Shown: positions 49,501-62,393, counted from the stretch's first letter. The stretch: DNA of 64,000 bases from Hybos culiciformis (GCA_964007475.1 OZ023273.1:144681308-144745307), one strand, 5' to 3'. The notes: generated by a model from the sequence alone, not told the origin. Translations and numbers: made by a program.

Positions 49501-52500
49501 AATACCATTTAATATTTTTATTTAATACTGTCTGCAAGGAAGATTGGTCACTAAACAGATTCATAAAATTTACTTACAAATTTTATTGAATTTTCAATCT
49601 CCGATAAATTGTAATTCTGATGAGAATCTAACCGAAACGTCCACCAAATATTAAATCAAATAGTTGTAAGCTTTTTTAGCTCTTAGCAGGTCTAAAAAAT
49701 AATTACTTCCATATTCCGAGGGTCTAGAAAATATTGTATGTTACACTTCAGGTAAAGCTACAAATGTTGTATCGTTATTATACGAATTGATTTTATTTAT
49801 CAAACCTACGTACGAGATACAACTTAAATTTTGAGCAAAATTAAATTAAAGCAATTTTTTCTCAAAATTAATTACATACCTAATATGACATAATTTGACT
49901 TAATATAAAACTTTTCTAGCTAATGCAAATAAATATTTTTTAGCGAATTTGTAATTAAGAATGGACTCCATTAAGGACTTAAATTTTTAGGCATAAGTTA
50001 ATTTTACTTTTTGTTATCCACCTTCTTTAAATTTTCATAAAATCTTTAAATAACGATGGATCATTGAACCCTAATTTTCTTGGCCATGAAAAATAATTAC
50101 TTATGATTAATTTTATAAATAACTCAAATAAAATCACGAAGGGATTGAATTTATAATAAAATTATACTTGTGAAAATGTTTCCAATTCCAAGAAGACAAT
50201 GTTTTAAATCGGGAATTTTCTTTTTTTCAGAGAAAAATGCGAAACACCTGCTGCTATATATTCCTTTTTATAATTCATTTTAATATATATACATTTATAC
50301 ATATATGAAGTAAATGTCCTTGTTAAATGAAATCTCTAGTCCTAAGAATATTTTTAAAAATTTATTAACAAAATTCTTAATGATGGATAAGAAAAGGAAA
50401 ATGAAAAAGAATAAATAAAAAATGTTGATAAAAATTGTTAAAGCTAATTTTATTCTAAGGTAAATGGCCTTACATTTCTTTTTAATGTTGTACATAATAT
50501 AAAAATAAATCTCATTAGTAAAAAGAAAAAAAAAATTATTCCATAAATAATTCGAATAATCAATATTTCAATGTTCTTGTCAATTTATCGGAATACAACA
50601 ACACGAAAACAATGTCATGCAATGAATTTTATAACTCTATGCAGCATTATTATCAAAAAAAATAATTTATATGAAAAAAATTAAACTTCATTGGCCAACG
50701 TTGTCTGATCATGATTTATTGACTTTGAGAATTGAAAAACCTAGTTGAAATTTGTGACATTGCGTTTAAATAGTAATTTCTAAACAAGTTCTAGAAGTAG
50801 AGGTCAGATGGTCGTATGAAATGGACTTCAGAGTTCAGGCAGCCCTCAAAATAAACAAGTATAAATTCAGAACTACAAAACGAAAAAAAAATTATTTAGC
50901 ACATCTATTTGGAGTAATCTCTAAGTTTTATTTATTTTTTTTTGACAACTAAAAGTGTTTAATTTTTTGTGCATATGAACACTAACCTAATCTCTAGTAG
51001 ACTTTGTTTATACACTATCACCCAAAAACCTAATTTTTAATATACAAACACATTGTATCAGCTTTTATATGTAAATCGCAGCTTTATTCTATAAAAAAAT
51101 TTCTTAATTAAATTATGCAGTATTTTACGAAAAACTCGATTTTCACTTTCATTTTGTTTAACAGATCTATCTTATATTTTGTACCAAATCCCTGCAACTT
51201 TATTACAGTAAACATTTTTCACAAAATAAGTGTGAATTTTCTGGAAAAACAATCTACTTATTTGTCATAAAACTGAAAAAAAAAAAAAAATAATGCATTT
51301 AAATAAATTTTAGTTTCATCAAAATATTTTAAACTAAAAATATTGAAATTTTCTCATGAAAAGATTATAAAGAAAAATTCTTTTGGCTTGAAAATAAAAT
51401 AAAAGAAAATTAAAATCCATGAACTTTTCCTTGAAACAAAACATTATTTTTGATAGTTGTTATATAAAATTTAACTTGATTATTTGAAAGGAAAAATAAA
51501 TAAAAAAAATAATAATAAAATAAACAAAAATAAAAGAAAATAGATTATATATGTACACAAAAATATTTTTATTTTTAAACCCGATTTTTCATTGCATGCG
51601 CTAAGAAAATCGTCTGAATGAATATTTTATTATCTTGACAAAAGTTAAACAAAATAAAAAAAAAGGAAAAAGGTGTTTGCATAATTAAAATTTTCTATTT
51701 TCTTATTTATGCTGCAATTGTTATTTAATTGCAATTGTGAAATTGAATATTAAATAGTTTTATTTTTATTTTATTTTTTTGAACAAAATTACAAATAGAA
51801 ATATTTATATATTTAAAAAACTTTAATAAAAAATTTTGTGTTTTTAAAATAGATTTTTATTTCAATATTGAATTATTTTTTTGCGGATGATTATGGAAAA
51901 TTGTGAAAGAAAATTATTAATTTCTTTCTTATTAGTTTAAAAATATAAAAGACATCAATTTGATAAATTCAGGTATATAAGAGTTATTTGACAAGAATTC
52001 AAAATTTTCAATAACTTTTCAGTCTCTTGATAAATCATATATTTTAATGCCATTAGAAAATCGTCTCATAAATATAAGATTGTATTACTTCACTCTGAAT
52101 TTGGAGGCGAAAAATTTAAAATCAACGCTTTTTCTAGCTATTTCTTTAAATTTTCCTTTTTTTGATGTTTCACTAAAAATAGTAAACAGATAATGACAAT
52201 AGGAATCTCGTTACACGTTACTAAAGTCAAAAAATTATGTGTTATTTTAAGATTCAGCTTTCCTATTTTTTAAGTTAATACAATTTAAGTAGTGTTAAAT
52301 ATTAAAATACACAAAATTTTTAATTTTCTTAAACTTTTGAAGTGCATCCTGCAAATTTCGAAAAAAGAGTTATTAAAAAGGATCAAATGGCTCATGAATT
52401 TATTTTATGTATTATTTATGAAATGTATTATGTAAAGTAATATTAACATCTAGGGCACCTTAAAATGTCGTTAAAAGATTTTGTAAACATTCAATTTTTA

Positions 52501-53290
52501 GATTAATGTGTAAAATTATATATTATTCATATGATTTAAACATAGATATAAGGCGATCAGTTATTATTTGATTTTTTGTCTTGTTTTCTAGGTTAATTGT
52601 TGATTGAAATGGCAATCTTTAACACTCTATTCTAGGAAACTTCAAGCTCGATAACTGATCTCCTCAAGAAAATTCATTATAAATCATAAATTCCTTAAAA
52701 GATAAAAATACGAAATATTTTTTGCTACTTCGAACAAAATGTACAAAGTTCCAACTTTCAAATCTTTAAGTGAACTAAATTGAAATAAAATTTTATATAT
52801 GCACGATTAAATAAAAGCTTTATCGGCAAACAGTATAAAAAAAAATAGATATATACAATGAGAATTTTCATAACTTTCCGAATATATATAAAAAGGATGT
52901 AACTAAACTTTTATGTACAAATACAAACAAAAGTATGTAATATTGAGAGAAGTCAAAGAAATTATAATTTAGAAAGCTTCATTTTTAAAGTTTATTCAAA
53001 AGATGGAGAATTCAACAATATATAATGATGAAGTAATAGCAAAAAAAAATTAGGAGAAATATTCGAAAAATCTAAATCATATTTTATTTCAAATGCATTA
53101 ACTTATTCAAATGGCTGATTTATATTATTTTGTAACATATACATACACTTACTTACAATGGACATTTATAATTTGTTCACAGAATTTGGTGTTAATGAAT
53201 ATTAGTTGTAGTAATGAACTTTAAAGTTTCAAAATGTGTATAATTTAATTAACTCTTATTATGCCTGTTTGAATATATTAATTACCAATT
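43548..53290. other. AT-rich DNA without recognised genes
   Basis: A few normal-GC patches stand out: 43628-43668 (GCGATCTGCTCTCTCTGAAA), 47340-47420 (TTTGTCGGCGCGTTCAATAT, GTCACGGCTAGG), 47425-47440 and 50790-50860. None has an ORF with recognisable similarity or paired termini. They are probably decayed repeats. Confidence 0.45.
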
Positions 53291-53383
53291 AAATGAGGAG
53301 GGCTTACAAACCTATGCAAAAACAATTCAAGTCACGGAATATAGGTGTGACGTTGAAACGGTACGTGTTTGGTGTGAAAATAC

Positions 53384-54103
53384 TTAAAGTGGAGTGAGTA
53401 GGGCATTTACTTCTAGGGAACACGTATCCGTTCCAACAAGGTATTTATAGAAAATTGAAAGTGAACCTACATTGCGACGGTGATTGAGTGATGTTAAAGA
53501 GCTGGTGGTTTGGTGATCGTTGATCAATCTAATGGCCCTTCTCTGAACTTTGTCCAGATACTCAAGATGAGTTTTAGTAGCACCAGCCCGTATATGTGAA
53601 TTATATTTTAATTTCGGTAGTATGTAGGATTTGTAAATGTTAAAGAGATCAGAGGGAGGAAAGTATTGTTTACATCTTTTTAGAAAACCTAGACATTTAG
53701 CTGCGTTTTTAGCCGTTTTGAAAATATGAATTTTCCAACTCAGATCGCTGGTTATTTTCGAACCTAAAATGTCAAGGTTTCCAGATTTTCCAATACTCTC
53801 GCCTTGAAAAGAAAATTGGGGCTCAAAAGTTGACAGCTTTCTAGAAATAATGCAGCATTGCGTTTTAGAAGCGTTAAACTCAACTATGTTGAGAAGACCC
53901 CATTGTGAAATTTAGGATAGGTCGTGATTTATTCTACTTTGTAGAAAATTTCGTTTCGTAGTTACAGCATTTGAAGATCCTGATTTCCTATTAATTAAAA
54001 CGTAGCATGCCACCAAGTTACTGTCATCGGCGAAGCTGTGGATCGGATTGAGTGTTTATTGCAGAAGGTCATTAATGAAAATTAAAAAGAGGGTTGGAGA
54101 CAA
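53384..54103 (-). pseudogene. LINE reverse transcriptase fragment, 5'-truncated, two in-frame stops
   Basis: One continuous frame of 240 codons on the minus strand. It starts at LSPTLFLIFINDLL, the RT motif before the catalytic box. FADD follows at codons 24-27, part of the catalytic F/YxDD box. Later come SQWGLLNIVEFNASKTQ, LDILGSKITSDLSW, AAKCLGFLKRCKQYF, VQRRAIRLIN, SLNHRRNVGSLSIFYKY and a TAA end. This is the thumb and C-terminal region typical of Jockey/CR1-group non-LTR elements. Stops occur at codons 16 and 64, with no frameshift. The endonuclease and RT fingers are missing. The left 3' UTR may extend to about 53290. Confidence 0.88.
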
Positions 54104-54352
54104 CTGGTATAGTTCTGCACAACTGGAATTTAGGTTCTGCGTAACTGGTATAGTTCTGCACAACTGGTATTTAGGTTCTGCACAAGTGGTATAGTTCTGC
54201 ACAACTGGAATTTAGGTTCCGCACAAATGGTATAGTTCTGCACATTTAGTGTTTAGTATTTAGTTCTGCACAAATGGTATAGTTCTGCACATTTAGTATT
54301 TAGTAAATGTTATAGTTCTGCACAACTGGTATTTACGTTCTACACAACTGGT
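54098..54352 (+). repeat. Minisatellite, about 11 units of TTCTGCACAACTGGTATxx
   Basis: Units alternate between TTCTGCACAACTGGTATAG (19 bp) and TTCTGCACAACTGGAATTTAGG-like forms (22 bp), making a roughly 41-bp higher-order period. Two longer variants carry extra TTTAGTATTTAG inserts. It abuts the truncated 5' end of the LINE fragment. The unit's complement, ACCAGTTGT, overlaps the first bases of the LINE frame, so the junction has about 9 bp of shared sequence. Confidence 0.9.
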
Positions 54353-54727
54353 TGTGAATGAAATGTTTATTCTAAATTAAACTTTAAAATAATATAAAAC
54401 TGCGTTTAAAAAGGGACAAAAAATGAAAACCGGTACCAAGTCCTCTTAAGGAATTCTAAAATATACCTAACATAAAATTTAATTTCAAATGCTATGTTGA
54501 ATCTATTCAACGAACCAACTTAAGAAATTAAAAAAAAAAAATTTTTTTTAAATTTAGGTCAAAATTCTTTAAAACTTAAAAAAGATCACACAGGAAAAGA
54601 ATTTAGTTTTAAATTGCATATTTACACATTTCCCTAAAAGTACTTTGTACATACGCAAATACCTATATTTATTTTATTCATACACCACTTAAAAACAGAA
54701 TAAATAAAATTAAAAAGTTTTGCGGTG
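54353..54727. other. AT-rich spacer, nothing seen
   Basis: No gene, repeat end or RNA structure recognised between the minisatellite and the next interspersed repeat. Confidence 0.5.
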
Positions 54728-54739
54728 AAATTAAATTGT

Positions 54740-55046
54740 ACGAAGTGATATGCAATTTTACTTCGCACCACAGCGCCAAGGATATGAGTTATATATATGT
54801 ATGTACTAAACGAAATACCCGGCTTCGCACGATAGTACAATATGTTGCTAACATGTTGCTGCAACATTTTTCTGCAACATGGGTAGGAGGCCAATCAAAT
54901 TTTAAAATAGCCTATAACGACCTTCGACATATGAGAGAAAGACATGGTATAACTTTGAAAACGATCGGTTGAGCGGTTTAGGAGCCTATTCGGATTAGAC
55001 AAAGAGACAAAGAGACAACTTCGCTTTTATATATTAAATAGATAGA
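54740..55046 (+). mobile_element. Interspersed repeat with CCCGGCTTCGCACG and GGTTGAGCGGTTTAGGAG blocks
   Basis: Normal-GC block with CGAAATACCCGGCTTCGCAC (near 54814), a GTTGC/GCAAC-rich centre (ATGTTGCTGCAACAT), then ACGATCGGTTGAGCGGTTTA and GGAGCCTATTCGG. Next come tandem GACAAAGA repeats and CAACTTCGCTTTTATATATT with an ATAGATAG end. This architecture is common in arthropod interspersed repeats. I cannot decide between the 3' end of a non-LTR element and a non-autonomous DNA element. The ORFs that cross it show no protein similarity. Confidence 0.65.
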
Positions 55047-55059
55047 AATATATGCAATG

Positions 55060-58000
55060 ACTATAAATATTTTATTATATGTTTACAAAAAATAAAATAA
55101 ATGAAAACAAAAACAAAGAAAAAAAATAATGTAAACTCGATTTTTCGCTTAGTAAATTGATTTTCCTATGAGTCTGAAAATATAATTTATTTTCATTCTC
55201 TCAAAATCATATTATTTATAATATGAATTATACGATATGTGCTTGTATGAAGGAATCTCTAAATTATCGTATTGGATTTTAGGATGAACTGAATTATGAA
55301 TTTTTATGATTTTCAAAAAAAAAAGTTAATTGGTTTTTTTTTTTAAATTTTGAAGGTACAGGTACAGTCGAATATTTAGAGATGCATTAGAATTGGGATC
55401 AAAAGATATTAATTGAAATTTTTGAAAAAAAATTGGATAAAGTATGATTTTGAAATTGATTCCAGAATTTCCAATTGACTTTTTAGATGTGGAAAAAATC
55501 CTATATTTTTTTTTTAATTTATTTTCATTCGTTATTTAATTGCATGAATATATGGAAAACCTAACAATTATCATATTAAAACTTAGAAAGATTGAGAAAA
55601 AACAATTTACAATTGTGGTGAAAATAAAACTATAAAATAAATTCAGAACTCGAACTTAAAGAAAATAAAATTAATTTTTAAACAAATTACCAAAGTGTTT
55701 AATTTAATCTATATTCTTTTTTACGCTTCGAATTAATCAAATATAATATTATATAGATAAAAAGTTTTAGGTGAAAAAATCAGCCCTTTTTTATTTTCTT
55801 TTTTTTTGCCCTTAAATTTAATTTTATAAATTTTGAATCTTCACAACAAAAATTAAGGAATTTTAATGGAGTGAACTTACAAAAATCCTTTTGGATGATG
55901 CATCCATATCAAAACTTCAATACCATTATAGTTGGCAGACGAATTAGGGTCAAACGATTTTGAGAACAATAATAGCAGAATAAGAGCAGAAGATGTCTAA
56001 TACACATTCAATAAGTCTCGATTGCTGCCAATGAAAGGAAACAAAACCATTCTCAGTTTCAAATATTCGGTCTTTCTCCCAACAATGATTTATTACACTT
56101 AATAGAACTCAAGAATAGCTAATCCGAAACGAATTCAGTTAAAAAGATATATAAAAATTTCCCGCCACTTCATTTTATCAAAAAAAAAAAAAATTAATAA
56201 GTTAATTTTAAAAATTAAAAAAAAAAATAAAATTTTAGTGCCTTTTTGCGAATTTTTTTTTTCTCTATAAATTTTTCTATAAAATTGAAAAAATTAAAAT
56301 GATTAATGATATTTATTAACTAAGCGAAAATTTTATAAGAATAATAATAATATATAAAAAAACAAAAAAAAAAAAACTTTTATTTTTTTGTATAATCCAC
56401 TTTTGAAAATTCAAATAGCTTCTTTTTTTCCCCATTATTTGATAAATGTTTTCAATCCTTTTGAAAATATATTCTTTTTTTTTCTAGATAGGTGTTGCAT
56501 ATACATAAATATATATTTTTTTTGAATTTCTTCTTTTATTTCGGTTATTAGTTTAGTTTTAGCAAAAGTGGAATAAAATAAAAATAATCTTGGTTAAAAT
56601 TTATATATATTTATGTATATAATTTTTTTTGAAGGTATTCGCGAATATTTTTTTACAAAAAAAAAAATATCTTTTTTCTTTATTTATATATTTTCAGTAT
56701 TATTATTTATTCCCAAAAGTTTTCAACAAGAAACCTTTTTCTTAACTTACGTAGGTATCACGATTTTACTCTGCCACAAAAAAAAATTTGCCGTAGAAAA
56801 GCGAAAAATAAATATTATTATTTTTTTTTATTATTATTATTTTTAAACTTATAGATATATTAGTTTTGTTTGTAATATTTTTCATACAAAAAAAAAAATA
56901 AAAAAAAAAAAACTAAATAAAAAACTAAAATAAATAAAAATAATAAAAAATTTACCAGATTGTATTCAAAAGGATATAATATTTTATCTTCCCAATCCTG
57001 GTGAACAGGAAAAAAAAAACAAAATAGTGGAAGAAGTCCTTGAAAGCAAAAAAAAAAAACAAAAATCTTTTCTCCCATAATAATGACAAAAATATCACTA
57101 AAATTTTATTATGGTTCAAAATATGAAAATTACTTAAGGCAAGAAACTTAATTTATTAGAACTTTTTAATGAAAACAAAAATTTGTTTGTTTGTTTTTTT
57201 TTTTTCGTTCAGGATTATATTAAAAATATCCCTTTAATTTGAACTTGAGGGCTAAAAATTAGAATGTTATTTCATAAAAGAAGTTTGATATTTGGGTTTT
57301 CTGATTACCAAAAAAAAATTCTGATAAAGAAAACAAATTAGATTAAAACAATTTAAAATCGTTGTAAAGGTTTGAAGTTATAGGCTCTTAAGAATACAAT
57401 ATTGTTTTAAATTGATTTTTTTTATACTTATTGTAAATCAGCTAAGCAAAGTTAAATTGCTATAAAACTTAATTGATATACTTAGTTGTTAATTAAATAT
57501 GCACATTCAACATTTGAACTGAGAATATATACAATAAAATGTATCCAACTAACTAATACTCTTCTAAAATATTCCTATTTCATAGATATAAGCATAAAAT
57601 GTAAAATATTTGGAATTTGCTTAATACGTTTTTTTTTAATAATTTTTTTTAAATTGAAAATAATCGTCTAATTCTAATGGATAAACTAATATTAAAATTA
57701 GATTAGTATAAAGGATCTTCTTGAGATCTGAAAATTTATTCAAATTGAAATGGTTAAAAGTTGGAACTAAAAAAAGAAATTTAGCGCCCCTTTTTTCGTG
57801 GTAGGAACTTAATCGAATTTCGATGAAAATTGATATGTGGGTTTCAAAGCGCTGCTAAATGATATATTCAGAACAGATCAGAGTTTCTTTTTTACTTTTA
57901 TCAATTCGAATGGTCTCTTTTAGTTAATTTTTTATGAATCTTCAAATATACTGACAACCTATATGTTTCGTTTTATGTCGAAAACTTCGAAATTCATTAT

Positions 58001-58677
58001 CTAAAATGTTTAAACTAAATTTACACAGGTTTATTGATACCTTTAATAATAATATCTTTAAAAAACTTCAATTTATGTAGGTATATAATACACAATGCTA
58101 TTTTCTAAGCATATTTAAAAAATATTTTTCTATGGCGAAAAAATGCAACAAAATCATTATCCGCTTGATATCCCTGGTGATCCTTTTAGGTCATGTTGAG
58201 CTTCTTGTAAATTAATACGATTTCTTTTTTATGGGTGAATAATTTTCAAAAAAAAGATTACAAAATTGTCCTTTCTTATTAAAAATAAATTATGTGGTGT
58301 CAGTTTACAAAGAAAATAGAAAATAAATTTATAAAAATATTGTTAAAACAATTTTTTGAAAATATTTTTACAAAATAATTTTTTTAGCTGAAAAAATTAA
58401 ATTGTATTAGTAAATAAGAGAAATGGAAAAATGATACCAATTTGAATCAAAATTGAATTGTACATAATAAAATAATTATTATTTAAAAAAAAAAAAATGT
58501 GTTCTCAATTTAATGTTTAATTTCTTTATTTCAGTACAATTTATCGTAAAACATAAATATAAAATATTATTGATCTCTTGATTTAAAATTGGTGCCAGAC
58601 GGTATTGTTTAATATTAATCTTATGTTGCAAAAAAAACTAATTACATTGCAGCACAGAAAATTTTATTACATCAATA
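55060..58677. other. AT-rich DNA, no gene seen
   Basis: Dense homopolymers at 56160-57080. A patch of normal complexity at 55880-56050 gives short open frames on both strands but no supported exon. Nothing else recognised. Confidence 0.5.
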
Positions 58678-59147
58678 ACACTGGCCTACAAAAATTTTTT
58701 TTTGTATTGGTGCAACTCTGTTCGCATCTGTAGTCGGTAAAGTAATTAGTATGAACTACATTGCTGCTACTAGATGTCAGCTGACAGCTCTGGTTTACCT
58801 ACAATTCTTATTTAAAATTTTTTACGGTTTGATTCAAAATCAGTCCATGTTATGACTACTTTTATGACATTAATCGTATAAATTTATGATGGCAAGTAAG
58901 TCAAGAAGTTGCATTAACGATCCTGATATGTTTTGTTACATATGCGGTGAGTATATAATGAAAGATCAACGGAAACCGATTAATGACACGGTAATTCGCT
59001 TGTATTCTGTATACTTTGGTATTGAAATTGGCAATCAAGATAAAGAGCTGATATGAAAAATGTGACTAGTTTTCTTGTATCAGCTCACAAAATATACCCA
59101 AAATCAGGTCTAAAATCTTAGGCACCAAAATGAGTGTAGGCCAGTGT
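58678..59147 (+). mobile_element. TIR element with GGCCTACA ends carrying a small zinc-finger-like ORF
   Basis: Inverted ends ACACTGGCCTACA and TGTAGGCCAGTGT bound 470 bp. AATA flanks both sides (58674-58677, 59148-59151), a possible 4-bp duplication, although weak in AT-rich DNA. A looser pairing continues inside: TTGGTGC on the left and GGCACCAA on the right. The interior has clearly higher GC than the surroundings and encodes the 56-codon ORF listed separately. The superfamily is not clear from the termini. Confidence 0.75.
58886..59056 (+). CDS. Truncated transposon-encoded protein with CxxC finger (56 aa)
   Basis: ATG ATG start, then MMASKSRSCINDPDMFCYIC, GEYIMKDQRKPIND, TVIRLYSVYFGIEIGNQDK and a TGA stop. 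The arrangement C-(x)8-FCYICGEY...QR..I...V...Y...YFG...G.QDK matches, from memory, the N-terminus of an uncharacterised protein family highly repeated in arthropod genomes. In that family QDK is followed by a W.PH..C..C second half of the finger. Here a stop comes soon after QDK, so the frame is cut and the finger lacks its second metal-binding pair. It is probably a relic of a longer transposon protein. No function can be stated. Confidence 0.6.
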   Translation: MMASKSRSCINDPDMFCYICGEYIMKDQRKPINDTVIRLYSVYFGIEIGNQDKELI

Positions 59148-59151
59148 AATA

Positions 59152-59947
59152 GATTAACTTTTTTCGCAACATTGTTGATACGTTCATTATTATTATTAGA
59201 AACCATTAACCTTTAATTATGGCTCTTATTATTACGAAAGACATAATTCGATTATTATAGATTTGTCACAGAGTAACAACTTTTTTTAACTTGACAGAGA
59301 GTATAATTTACAAGAGTTGTATAGATATAGACTGCGATCCTGAACCTCAATTTTTTTTTAAAGCATTATCTTAAATTTTCTACATTTTGTACATTTAAGT
59401 TAATTTAAAAAAGAAAAGAAACTAAATTTTGTTTCTTTTTAAAAACCCAGCAGGAATCCTTTTTCTATTAAAGCAAACAAAAATTTTATTTTTCTTATAA
59501 ACACATAATATGCATGAAAAAAGTAATAAAATTTTGAAAATAAAGACAATTACGTCTATATATATATAATGTTAAAATCTAACGAACTTAAAACATAATC
59601 CTTGGACATGGAGTGCACAAAGTGCATTTTTTAGTTTCAAATACATGACCTTTTTTTTTGCGCGCTCTTTTTTAATGAAATATTTACACATCATTAAGTT
59701 AAAGAAAATTTTATAAAAAATAAATTTAAGTCTTGCATTTCAGCATATCATTAGTTGTTTTTCTTTTCTTAATGTATGTATGTTTTTAATCATAAAAAAA
59801 ATTAATAATCCTTTATTTATTCAATAATTTAGAGAATATAATATGTATTAATAAAAAGACCTTTCATAAGAAGTTTGACATTTTCGAAATCGTAAGATTT
59901 GTAACAAAACTCTAACTTTGTACAGAATATTGAATTTTTCTGAAGAC
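59152..59947. other. AT-rich spacer, no gene seen
   Basis: No coding frame, RNA gene or paired termini recognised. Confidence 0.5.
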
Positions 59948-59950
59948 TTA

Positions 59951-60344
59951 GAGCCCGTTCCCAAACTGAGACTATTTGAGAAACTGAAAAATTTTTTTAA
60001 TTTCTAGAATTTCTAGTTTTGGAACGACACGATTTTACAGCTGTTATTTTACAATTATTTTACAAATCAAGATTTTTTGACGTAAAAATCGTTCCGAAAT
60101 GATATTTTATATTTTAAAAATCTGCAAAGGGAAATTTTAAATTTCCCATAACAAACTCAGTTTATAGGTGTACTTTTTAGTGCACCTCATTTTTAAAAAA
60201 ACAAAAAATTGAAAATTTAAGCAGACGTTGCAGATGATACAGATTAAATGTCAAGTCTATTTCAATTTCTGAAAAAAAGGAATTTTCTTTAGCAGAAAAG
60301 GTATATTTTACGATTTAAAACAGTCTCAGTTTGGGAACGGGCTC
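59951..60344. mobile_element. PIF/Harbinger-like MITE with TTA TSD
   Basis: Perfect 23-bp inverted ends: GAGCCCGTTCCCAAACTGAG, then ACT, against AGT, then CTCAGTTTGGGAACGGGCTC. TTA lies on both sides (59948-59950, 60345-60347), the target type of PIF/Harbinger. The 394-bp interior is non-coding, with a second inner pairing (TTTTGGAACGACACGATTTT and AAAAATCGTTCCGAAA). The perfect ends suggest a fairly recent insertion. Confidence 0.88.
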
Positions 60345-60347
60345 TTA

Positions 60348-62393
60348 ATTAAAATGCCAAATAGCAATAAATATCTATATATATAATGAATTAGGAAAAT
60401 TTAATCAGCTCAATTAGAAAGGAAAAATCGAATCAAAAGTTCTATTTTAGTTTTAAGTATTAGTATTCAAAATCATCCTCTCATTCAAAACATGCCCGCA
60501 TAGAGAGCTTAAAAATCTAAGATGTAAATATACGCTTGCTTTTACTTTTCAATTTATATAAATTAAATTGAAATAAATTTCTAATAAAAGGAAAATAAAG
60601 TGTTTGGAATCGGAAACATTAAAAACCTGCTAATAGTTTCCTGTTTTTTAGCTCAAAAATTGTGGTAAATTTTCCATCAATAAAATCTTTTCATGTTTTA
60701 AAGCCCAACCATAATATAAAATAAAAACAGCCGTTCTGAAATTAAATAAAAATCATAATGCTCATAAAATGTTAAAAAAAAAAATTTTTTTTTTATTTGT
60801 TATTTTTCTATGGGTTCAAGATGTGATTTTTTAAGATACTTACTTTCTTGAACAATAAAAGAAAAATCATGTACACAATTTTATAGATGGTTTCAATTTT
60901 CTTAAATGATGCAGTTTTTTCTATATATTTTCTTCATATATATTACATAAATATATGTTCAGTTTTTTCTTATATAAGAAAATATATACAGAGGACAATG
61001 GAAAATAATGAAAATTGCACTTAAGATATTTTTAGTTTCATATTGTGCAGTTTCTTACATTAGGATGTCAGAATTTTTATGTCAATCTATCCATTAAAGT
61101 GATAATGTAATTAATGATAGAAAATTACATTTTTTTTTAAATGGAAAAAAAAATATTTCTAGAACATACATATATACTTGTCATAAGTACTTAACATAAA
61201 TACATAATGTACATTATATTTACATAAATTTATTCCAGACATTTATTTTGTACATAATATTTTTTACAATTATATATTACTTTCTTTCTTTGATTGCATT
61301 TAAAGTGTAAACATTGATTCAATTCTTCAATTGCAATCTTAATACCTACAAATATTTTAATTCTTCAAATCAAAAAAGAGTTCTTAAAGAAATAATTTTA
61401 TATGCAAAAATTTTATTTAAAATTTATTTTAATATATTTAAAAACAATCGTTAGGTGATTTTAATATTATAACTTGAAGAGTATGATATATAGATAAGCC
61501 ACTTGGGAAACCACCTGTTCTGCAAGAAGACTCAAAATCATCATTCTGTACTAGTTCTATACACTATGATATAATTAAAGTATTAAACAACTCCCTTCAA
61601 TGTATAATGCTTTAAATTATTAATACAAATTCTTAGTTGAATATTGGCAGCCAAGAGCAAACCTGATAAAAACAAATAATATCATTATAAAACGATTTTC
61701 ATTATAATTATAATTTTTTCCTAATCAGTAGGCATTCAGTTGCATACAATTTTCTCCTTTTTTTAAACAATAATTGCATAAATAATTTTGCTCCTCATAA
61801 TATTATTATTAGAAAAAAACTTTTTATGTAAAATAAGAAAATTTATTACAAAATATTGAAAAACATAAAATAAATAAATATGCAAATATGTTTTATGATA
61901 TGCCTGTATCCCTGTATGTATATTTACTATCTTTTTAATTTTAAAATAAATTCTCTTCTTTTTTTTTTTGTAACATCATCAACGTGTTTACTAGACTGAT
62001 GTCTGCCTATAAACTTGTACCAAAATCTAAAACAAAAAAAAATAATAATAAATTGTAGTTTCATATTATAATCATATTCCCAGAATAAAGTTTTATTAAA
62101 TTGAAAAAAATAAATATAAATAAACAATATTTTTTTTTTTCTGAACTTTTTTGGTATAGAACAAAATACAATCATCGCAAATATATTTTTTATTTTTTTT
62201 TTGTGTTTTTCTCAATTCATCAGTGTCCCTAGGTTACCAGGATGTTGATGAAAACAAAATATATAAAATATCCCTCTCCACATAACTTTGAAACAATTTG
62301 ATTAGTGTAAATTTGCCTAAAGGATATTATGGATACCATATAAAATTTATATGTATATTATGCATGCATATACTACCACCCAATAAGTCTCAC
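60348..62393. other. AT-rich DNA, no gene seen
   Basis: A normal-complexity patch at 61495-61560 has open frames on the minus strand but no splice support. Otherwise microsatellite-like and A/T-rich. Confidence 0.5.

Noticed and set aside
49571..49650. Minus-strand frame reading WWTFRLDSHQNYNLSEIE up to a GTAAGT donor
   Set aside because: Protein-like and with a good donor, but the frame has a TGA just upstream, no AG acceptor after it and no in-frame Met, so it cannot be an internal or first coding exon.
54634..54972. ORFs of 78-86 codons on both strands over the interspersed repeat
   Set aside because: No similarity to a known protein, and the region is better explained as a non-coding repeat.
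55881..55996. Minus-strand frame with a hydrophobic SALILLLLFSKS stretch and a GTAAGT donor
   Set aside because: The acceptor (TATTAG) lacks a pyrimidine tract and no upstream Met exists. The plus strand of the same patch is equally open, so it looks like chance in a GC-normal patch.
61495..61560. Open frames on the minus strand (FESSCRTGGFPSGLS and an alternative MMILSLLAEQ frame)
   Set aside because: Two overlapping frames are open at once, neither with splice support. Composition explains it.
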